From positions 17,627-81,626 of the forward strand of contig SKCR01036118.1 in NCBI GenBank assembly GCA_019454045.1: a DNA stretch of 64,000 nt, in the 5' to 3' direction. This document shows, piece by piece, positions 57,011-64,000 of the stretch. Source of the DNA: Zanthoxylum bungeanum (taxonomy: Eukaryota > Streptophyta > Magnoliopsida > Sapindales > Rutaceae). The first letter of the stretch is position 1; each line of letters starts with the position of its first letter. The notes under the pieces were generated by a model that searched no databases, had not been told where the DNA came from, and was given only the letters and a program-made list of their open reading frames with translations. The translations under genes and the position numbers were made by a program.

Positions 57011-59929
57011 TTCCTAGAAGACCGTGATGATTTTGCCTTCGGCCCTATTTAGAAGCTCTGGCTCTGCTTCCTTGAGCATAGCCAACTACTCTCCAAAAGT
57101 TTACTCTTGGTTCACAATGAACCTGCCCCAGCTTTCAGGTAGAGACTATAAGATCAAATATTTGGTAGTCTCGGCCACGTAGGTAATGCCTAGCTAACCT
57201 AGCTGATCGATGTCAGCAATCATCTGTGGCACCTAGTAATCGAAAGATGTACCCTCTGACATACACGAGCTTAAGAGTTTCCTTTTGCAATTTGTACTTC
57301 TAAGATTTAAGAATAAATCTATGAAGATCTTTAATTTCATCATCATGGTACAAAGATCTAATCCTTAATTTTGACGACGGAATTAAAGAGTTATTGCGGT
57401 AAGCATAATGGATTGAGCACTAAAGTTATCATCACATGAATCTTCCAAAAATCATGTTCTACTATTTGATCAACTCCAGGCTTAGGCCCGAGATGTTTCT
57501 CTATCAAATAAAGTAACTCATCAGATCCCAGGACTATCATGAGGTATTATTCCCAATTTCAAAATTAAAGCCGCTTAAAAAATATTTTCTCCCAGGATTA
57601 TTTTTTAAACGCTAATCGTTCGGTTATCTTGATTGCTATACTATCCAATCAACGATTTCAGGTACTATTAATTATAATGATTACTATAGTCTAACTATAT
57701 AATCAACTATAATTTGATTGGTTAATTTCAAATATATTGATTACTATAATCCAATTATATAATCAACTATAAATTGAAGTAGTTTGAATACAGTCCAACT
57801 GTTTAACTAAAACAACGATTAAATATTAGTCCAACTAATATATGTATATGTATTGACGAAAAAATTGAAATGAGCGCGTATTGGCAAGTATCTAAACGAA
57901 ATTGCAAATTTAATACCTGCCTCCCACTATTTTTCGGCGAGCCTCTAACCCTCTGTTAAGTACTCGGGAAACCTTATTTTCTAGTGGGCTAGGATCCCGT
58001 TAAATAACACACAATCTTGACTTTGGCCAACAAATTGTAGGATATTTAACTAGGTAGATCTCTAAGATCAATTGGATCTCATCCAATTCCTAGATCCAGT
58101 AGGTGGACATCCAAGTCCGAAACATATATCTAATATATGCCAATATATCCAATATATTTTCCTAACCTTTTTCCTCTGAATCAATTAAGCGTTGGCTTTG
58201 GCACAACAAACTTAATGATTCAAGTTAAGCGGGACCCATTGACTTTGGAAAGCTTCGTAATCGATGTCAATGGACAAGAAGTGATCTTGACTTTGGCCAA
58301 CAAATCATAACTTGGACAAGACATGCGATATGGAACAAAGCCTTAATGATTCAAACACATCCGCGATGGACAAAGGTCTTGACTTTGGCCAACAAACCAG
58401 TGCCAATCTTGGACCTTGAGAATGAATCATTTAATGGAAGGAAAAACGATTAATATTTGTTGAGGGTTTTTCGCGTAATTGGCAACCAATTAATTATCTT
58501 TGATTAGGTCTCATCATACACCCTTAAACATGCATTCTAAAAGCATAATAAGGCGCGATAAATAAATTAATAATGATATGCGGATGGATATTTAAAACAA
58601 CTTGTTCCTAGAACAAATCTCTCCATTTCCTCTCTCCCGCTAGCACAAATCTTACTTCTACCCAATTACATAACACTTCTAAAGAAACCTCATTTACATT
58701 GAGGGGAATAGGTGAGAAGAGAAATACAAAGAATCAAGAGGTAATAGGCTTGACACAGAGGTCCAATTTAATAAATTCTAAATTTATTACAACAATTTCC
58801 AAAATTTCCCTCACCCATCTAATATCCATCCGATATATATTATTCATACAACACATCGATGTATTCACACAAAGCATGTTATCAATCAATCTAATCCAAT
58901 TAATTAATCTGAAATTAATGACCATCCAATGTTCAAACAACGATTTAATTTGCCCTAGTCAAACTCGTTTTAAGAATAAGTACTCAAAGTACGAATTCTC
59001 GAATTATATCAAACTACAATATTAAATCAAATTTAATTTGTATTTAATACTAATTCTTTATTTAATTCCAAATTAAATAATTACACTTTATTAATGAGCC
59101 TTTGCGACTTAGATTCTAAATATAATCATTACGGGTCTCAAAGCCCAATTAACATTCAATGTCAATTTAATTAAAGTCTAATGGGCTTTTAATTAATTTA
59201 TAAGGCCTGGACTTTGGCAACCAAAGCCCAATAAGGAATACCCTTTTGCCAAAAATCAATTTAGGCCCATTAGGCCCAATTAAAATTTTAAAGGCCCAAT
59301 TAATCATATTTGGACTTTATGGAAATGGTTTTAGGCCCAATTGGATCCAACCAATTAACCTAAACCAAACTTGGCCCAACCAAGCCCATTAAGCCCAAAT
59401 ACAACTTTATTAACCCAATTCCAAATTTAGCCCAATTAATTTAATCACAATATTCCAACTATTACAATTAAATCAATTAAAGTGTATAAGCCATAATTAA
59501 TTAGTCAAATTAACATTTCCAAAATATCAATTAACCTAATTAATTATGCTAATCATCATTAACACATGTCCAACATTATTGAATTAAAAAAATCAATTCA
59601 TTTCATGCTTTTGTAGCTCACGGCAATATAGGGATTTTTAAATCCGATTTGGATTTCAATCCAATTAAATCCTAAATCAATTTATCCCAAGTCTTTCAAT
59701 TCATCCAATGATCAAAAAACAAAAATCACCATGACTTTAGGGCATACATAACTTTCGGCCAAGCCTACTAGTTTGGGGAAAATTAATCCAATTCAATTTT
59801 CATCAAATTGATCATGCATAACTCTAAGTTATCATCATTCAAGCATATTCAAACAAATAATTTCATCAAATCATGCTCAAATCAATTTTACCCAAATTTT
59901 ACCCTAAATCAATTTCATGCTAAATCAAC
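57011..59929 (-). other. Element B leader and gag start
   Basis: Gag-like sequence (LAMLKEAEPELLNRA near 57035-57085) is followed to the right by the long leader. Leader motif copies (complement CTTGACTTTGGCCAACAA) lie at about 58016, 58282 and 58377. AT-rich TTGGATTATAGTAATCA repeats lie near 57680-57760. No other coding sequence is supported. Confidence 0.68.
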
Positions 59930-59941
59930 GCTCTGATACCA
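59930..59941 (-). promoter_or_regulatory. Primer binding site of B
   Basis: Minus strand TGGTATCAGAGC, the canonical initiator-Met tRNA site, five bases inside the LTR end. Confidence 0.9.
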
Positions 59942-59946
59942 TTCAT

Positions 59947-61866
59947 TGTTGAGTTTTTTCGGTCTAACCAATATCAAATTAAGCGATGAAAAGTGCGAAT
60001 ACAACAAAATAAAGTTACGGAAATACTCACTTTGATCGGATTTGCGATGCGAAGAACACAAAAAATTTCTCCACCATGGATGACTCTCGGTCAAGCTCCT
60101 CTTTGTGTGCTCCAAGCTCCAAGCTTTGTTTTGAGATTCCATGCTCATGAATGGGTTTCCCTATCACCTTTGAAAGACCCTTTGGATGTGCTAGCATCTT
60201 GGAAAAATTTGCCACAAATCTTCACTTTTGCTTCTTCTTGTTCTCGGTATTTTCAGAAAATGGAGAATGAGAGAAAATGGCTTATAAGCCGTGAATGGAG
60301 AGAGAGGAGAGGGAAAAAAATGTGTGTTGTGTATTTTGGTTATTGATTTCTAAAAACAAATACCAAAATCAAATACCATTTTTCTAAATTCAAAATTTTG
60401 GTACAAGACTTTAAAGTCTTCAACCACCCCCATCAATCACAAAAAATGACAAGCATCACATCACTCAAAGTTGATGTGACTTCCATCACAAGAATGACTA
60501 ATGATGTGACGCGTGATGTGACTTGTGGGCCCCACTTGATTCAAAATAAGAGTGGGCCCGCAAACACTCCCGGGCTCGGGTTCGCTAATTCTGAATTAAC
60601 GAATTTTCCGTTGTGACGTAATTAAATCAAATTTAATTAAATAATTATGCCTAGCAAAATTACTATTCACATCGCTAGCGAATTAATTCTAAATTAACTC
60701 ATTCACCAGAATTAAAATCAAATTTTAATTCCGCATCGAAATCTAATTTCGTATAATATATCGAATATATTATTTTATCAATTAATTCCAAATTAATCAT
60801 TCTCTCTCGTTAAATAATATTTTATCCCAGATAAAATATCTCTGTAATTAATCATAGATTAATTTTCTCTCTCTATTAATTAATCTCAGATTAATAATGT
60901 GCGAGTCATACATCATCAGTGAATCTTTAGGAAGCGTAGTACTATGTTTTTACCGATTTACAAGACATGGTTGGCTTCTAGCAAAGCACCGTGCCTACCC
61001 AATTCTCCAGAAATATTCTTAAAGGAATATGCAATTGTATCAGGCATAGTATACGTAGTATTGCGTATTGCGATCCAGTATCGGATGTAACGTGCTAGGC
61101 CTGGGCTGGAATTGTGTCTGCCCGTACGAAGCACATATCGGATCTCTGGTAACTAGTCTCTATAATCGGATAACTATGACCTAGTCATATTATCTCGATA
61201 GCTGCAGCATATAAGAGTACCAGTTCCGTATCCTACTTGACCATCATCTCTATATGACTAAAGTGATATTTCCATCTTGACATCACACCCATACACTACG
61301 ATCTCAATATACCTAGAAAGGGCGTACACAGCACCTGTTAAAGCTTGGACGACCAAAACCAAAGTATATTGATTGTCGCAAGTATTAGCGGTGTAAGTCT
61401 CAGGTTAAAACCAAATACACCTACCCTGATTCGGACTTCCATATACACATAGTCATACTACCAATGGAATTCCGAGGGGTCTATCCAGAGCGAAGCTGTT
61501 TCCGTACCATCGGTAAACACAACCTTCTATTACACTTGCATGAGTATCCAATACCCAAATATATGAGAACTATGCCGTTATGCTCCCATAACACGTACAA
61601 GTGCAATACTAGTCTATTCCGCATTATCGATGTCCAATCTCGATAATACTACGACTAGAGATGTTTTAATGATTAAACCTTCATGGATTGATAATGTCTC
61701 ATATCTTATCAATCCGGAACTAATCATATGGTCTTTTATCATTTATATATCTCGGTAATCTAATTACAAATGATAAAAGAGCAATTTCCTTTGTCACATA
61801 GTTAATTTGTACAACAACACCATGTTTTGTACAAATAGTGATGCTATGGGTCCTAATTTTCCAACA
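59947..61866 (-). repeat. B 5' LTR (1,920 bp)
   Basis: Plus-strand limits TGTTGAGTTTTTTCGG and TTCCAACA. Donor-like GTGAGTATT (complement of 60022-60030), TGCTAGCA near 60189, ladder 60590-60895, and a deletion of about 70 bp near 60935 relative to the 3' LTR. It is clearly more diverged from its partner than the A2 or A3 pairs. GATAC at 61867-61871 follows. Confidence 0.92.
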
Positions 61867-62837
61867 GATACCATTATTCAAAATACCATCTCCATATTTT
61901 ATTTTATTGAAATAAATAGAACATTCATTACAACTTATTAGGCATTAAAAGCCTTTATTACTTAAAGAAGAAATTGAAATGATGTTCTTTACTAGAGAAT
62001 GTAAATAAAGATAATCTTCTAAGTCTAAAACTAAACCATTCGACAAAACTAATGAATAAGTCCCCACGCACAATGCATCCATTTTTTCTCCATTACCCAT
62101 GCGTAAGTCAACCTCCCCATGACGGAGTCTCCTACTGTTTCTCAGGCCCTGCACATTGTTACACAAGTGAGTCCCACAACCGGTGTCAAGGACCCAAGTA
62201 GAAGGTTCAGAGTATTGAGAATATTGTTCAATCATATACAACATACTTGAAGCATTGGGCTTCTTGGCCTCTTGGGCTTCCATAGCTTCCTTGGCTTTCA
62301 ATGATCTACAGTCTTTCTTCCAATTACCCTTCTTTCCACAAAAGAAACATTTCCCCTTTCTCTTTTTTCTTCTCCACCTTACCATTGGGCTTTAGGAGAT
62401 TTGGAGCCTTGGCCTTGCCCTTATTTTTCTTTGGGCCTCGTGGCTTCAGGTCCGTACCCATAAGCATGACAGAGGTTTTAAGCTCCAGTTTCAAGTCATT
62501 CTCTCATGGCTTTATCAGATTGTGCAATTCTGCTAAAGTAGATTCTTTATCAGACAGATGAAACTGCATAATAAAGTTAGAGAATTCTTTTGGTAAGGAC
62601 TGAAGAATTAGATCGTGACCTATCTCATGATCCATGATGAACCAAAGGTTGGCCAATTTTTCAATGTGGCCAATCATATTAAGCCCATGTCCACTAACAG
62701 ATTATTCCTTATACCTTGTTTGGAATAAGGCACATGACACTCGGAATCTCACGGTATGAACGGAAGTTGCATACAACTCCTTCATGTAGGTTTCTATAAT
62801 TAGTCCCAAAGAAAGTATAAGCCAAAGAAATACACAT
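61867..62837 (-). pseudogene. Element D gag and protease
   Basis: Read leftward from 62837: gag with VRFRVSCALFQTRYKE, then MIGHIEKLANLWFIMDHEIG, DLILQSLPKEFSNF and STLAELHNLIK. An open stretch (62385-61945) holds the zinc knuckle CFFCGKKGNWKKDC and the aspartic protease start STWVLDTGCGTHLC (active site DTG), then KNIISISSL. A stop lies at 61945, and a shifted frame (NECSIYFN) continues to the GATAC site, where B interrupts. Gag binds element RNA, and the protease cuts the polyprotein. Confidence 0.92.
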
Positions 62838-64000
62838 TGTAGACATGCAAAGCCTGAAGCATGGCGGAATCATACTTACAAAGCTTGTGACGAAAATGAT
62901 GAAGAGAATCCTTGAGTCTTCAAGGTGGAAGTTTCGGCCAAGAACAAGAGTGAGAGAAGCTTCAAGTCTTCTTGTATTCCAAGCTCCAAGGTTGTTTCCC
63001 TATCACCTCCTTTCATCCCTCATTGTGCTAGCAAAAATGGAGAAGATGAAAACAATTTTCTGCCCTTGTTTGAAGCTCACGGCGTGAGCAAGGAGAAGAA
63101 GAGGAAGAGTGCATTTTCAATTTTCTTTTCTCTTTTATTTGTTTCAAAAACCATGAGAAAGAAAAAGAAAAAGCAATGATGAGATATTTTTTTCCAAAAT
63201 GAATTTTTTATTAAAAAACCCTTCAAAAACCGTGAAAGGTTTTTCTCCAAAAAATACATTAAATGGCCTCACCCACTTACAATGAGAATAGAGACAATGT
63301 TATCCCATAAAGGTGACTAGATACATCCATCAACTAGTCGTGTCAAGTAATGAGACTCACGATGTGATTTGCGGGTCACCACTCGTTCAAAATACGAATG
63401 TGTCCGCAAACACTTTCGGGCTCAATTCGTTAATTCGAATTAACGAATTCCGTCGCGACGAGAATTAAATAATTACGCCTAGCGGAATTACTATTCAGAT
63501 CGCTAACGAATTAATTCTAAATTAATTCGTTGCCCGAATTAAAATCCGATTTTTAATTCCGCGTCGAAATCTAATTTCGTTTAATAATATATCGAATATA
63601 TTATTTTATCGATTAATTCCAAATTAATCGTTCTCTCTCTCCTAATAAGGCATTTTATCCAAGATAAAGTTTCTCCGCAATTAATCCAAGATTAATAAAG
63701 TTCGAATCAAACATCATAGGTGAATCTTCAGGAAGCGACCAAGAGATCTCGGATATGTTGGCAGTAAATACGGTCGTTGGATAATCCAAACACGTACGTA
63801 CCTCATACTACGTTTTACCGATTTACAAGACAAGGTTGGCTTCTAGCAAAACGCCATGCCTTCCCAATTCTCCAGAAATATTCTTACTGGAATATTAGAT
63901 CTTTATCAAGCGTAGTATACCGTATAGATCGCGTACATCGATCCAGTATCGGACGATCACATGTTAGGCCTGGGGCTGGAAATGTGTCTGCCCCGTACGA
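62838..64000 (-). repeat. LTR F (A/B superfamily), continues past window
   Basis: Minus-strand LTR with the same landmarks: GTAAGTATG donor-like site (complement of 62871-62879), TGCTAGCA-like block near 63027, ladder 63430-63700, and the downstream block seen in A and B near 63720-64000. The end at 62838 (TGTAGACATG) is uncertain, because the donor is only 42 bases from it against 82-89 in the others. It interrupts D's gag. Confidence 0.75.

Larger units (their letters stand above)
21224..61866 (-). mobile_element. Copia element B (carries nested A2, C and A3)
   Basis: Minus-strand long-LTR copia inserted in D's pre-integrase region. 5' LTR 59947-61866; primer site 59930-59941; leader, gag, protease, integrase and part of RT 59929-54731; then element C; RNase H 33893-33147; polypurine tract; 3' LTR 33146-32681 plus 22754-21224 (split by A2). 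Without its passengers B is about 9.9 kb. The termini TGTTG/CAACA and perfect GATAC duplications define it. Confidence 0.92.
17078..62837 (-). mobile_element. Copia element D (host of the nest, interrupted)
   Basis: Minus-strand Angela/Tork-like copia. In transcript order: gag and protease at 62837-61867, then (after the 40.6-kb B insertion) pre-integrase, integrase, RT and RNase H at 21223-18508, polypurine tract, and 3' LTR at 18507-17078. Its 5' LTR is not seen because another LTR (F) interrupts gag at about 62838. Its 3' LTR ends where A1 begins. It is the best-preserved coding sequence in the window. Confidence 0.88.

Noticed and set aside
62845..63259. Frames of 80, 84 and 60 codons near the right end
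   Set aside because: They lie inside LTR F and consist of low-complexity Lys/Phe-rich translations.

Overview
This window reads as repeat-rich nuclear DNA of a flowering plant, probably a eudicot. It is AT-rich and contains no recognisable host gene, tRNA, rRNA or prokaryotic feature. Nearly every base from about 1.6 kb onward can be assigned to LTR retrotransposons. All coding remnants are Ty1-copia polyproteins, except one gag of the Ty3-gypsy TAT/Ogre type. The lineage names (Angela/Tork-like for D and E, TAT/Ogre-like for C) are judgements from motifs and LTR ends, not from a search.

Layout from the left. 1-1600 is AT-rich filler with a 37-bp tandem repeat and a possible antisense gypsy remnant. 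1625-4372 is copia element E (+): a decayed integrase-RT-RNase H stretch and a truncated 3' LTR. 4373-6922 is a complete gypsy-type LTR (G) followed by a primer binding site, with decayed leader to 7810. 7811-17077 is copia element A1 (+), its 5' LTR cut off at 7811. From 17078 to the right lies copia element D (-), starting with its 3' LTR and then RNase H, RT and integrase.

The core of the window is a nest of insertions inside D. Element B (-, 21224-61866) sits in D's protease/integrase region between perfect GATAC target duplications. Element A2 (-, 22755-32680) sits inside B's 3' LTR. Element C (+, 33899-54730), a TAT/Ogre-like element with gag but no visible pol, sits inside B's RT/RNase H region between CCAAC and CCAAG. 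Element A3 (+, 41644-51723) sits in C at the first base of its 3' LTR, between perfect TGTAG duplications. The deepest chain is four elements: D > B > C > A3. D resumes at 61867 with gag-protease, and a further LTR of the A/B kind (F, -) starts at about 62838 and runs off the window. By eye, LTR-pair divergence follows the nesting order: B's pair differs most, then C's, while the A2 and A3 pairs are nearly identical.

A1, A2, A3, B and F form one superfamily of long-LTR copia elements (LTR about 1.9-2.15 kb, termini TGTTG...CAACA in most copies). Three features recur in its LTRs and leader and are not explained by standard copia anatomy. The first is a ladder of about ten back-to-back short palindromes in the LTR centre. 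The second is a GTRAGTAT splice-donor-like site about 80-90 bp before the LTR end. The third is a set of TTGGCCAAAGTCAAG repeats in an unusually long leader. Internal regions of A1-A3 are already non-coding although the A2 and A3 LTR pairs are nearly identical, which suggests mobilisation in trans.
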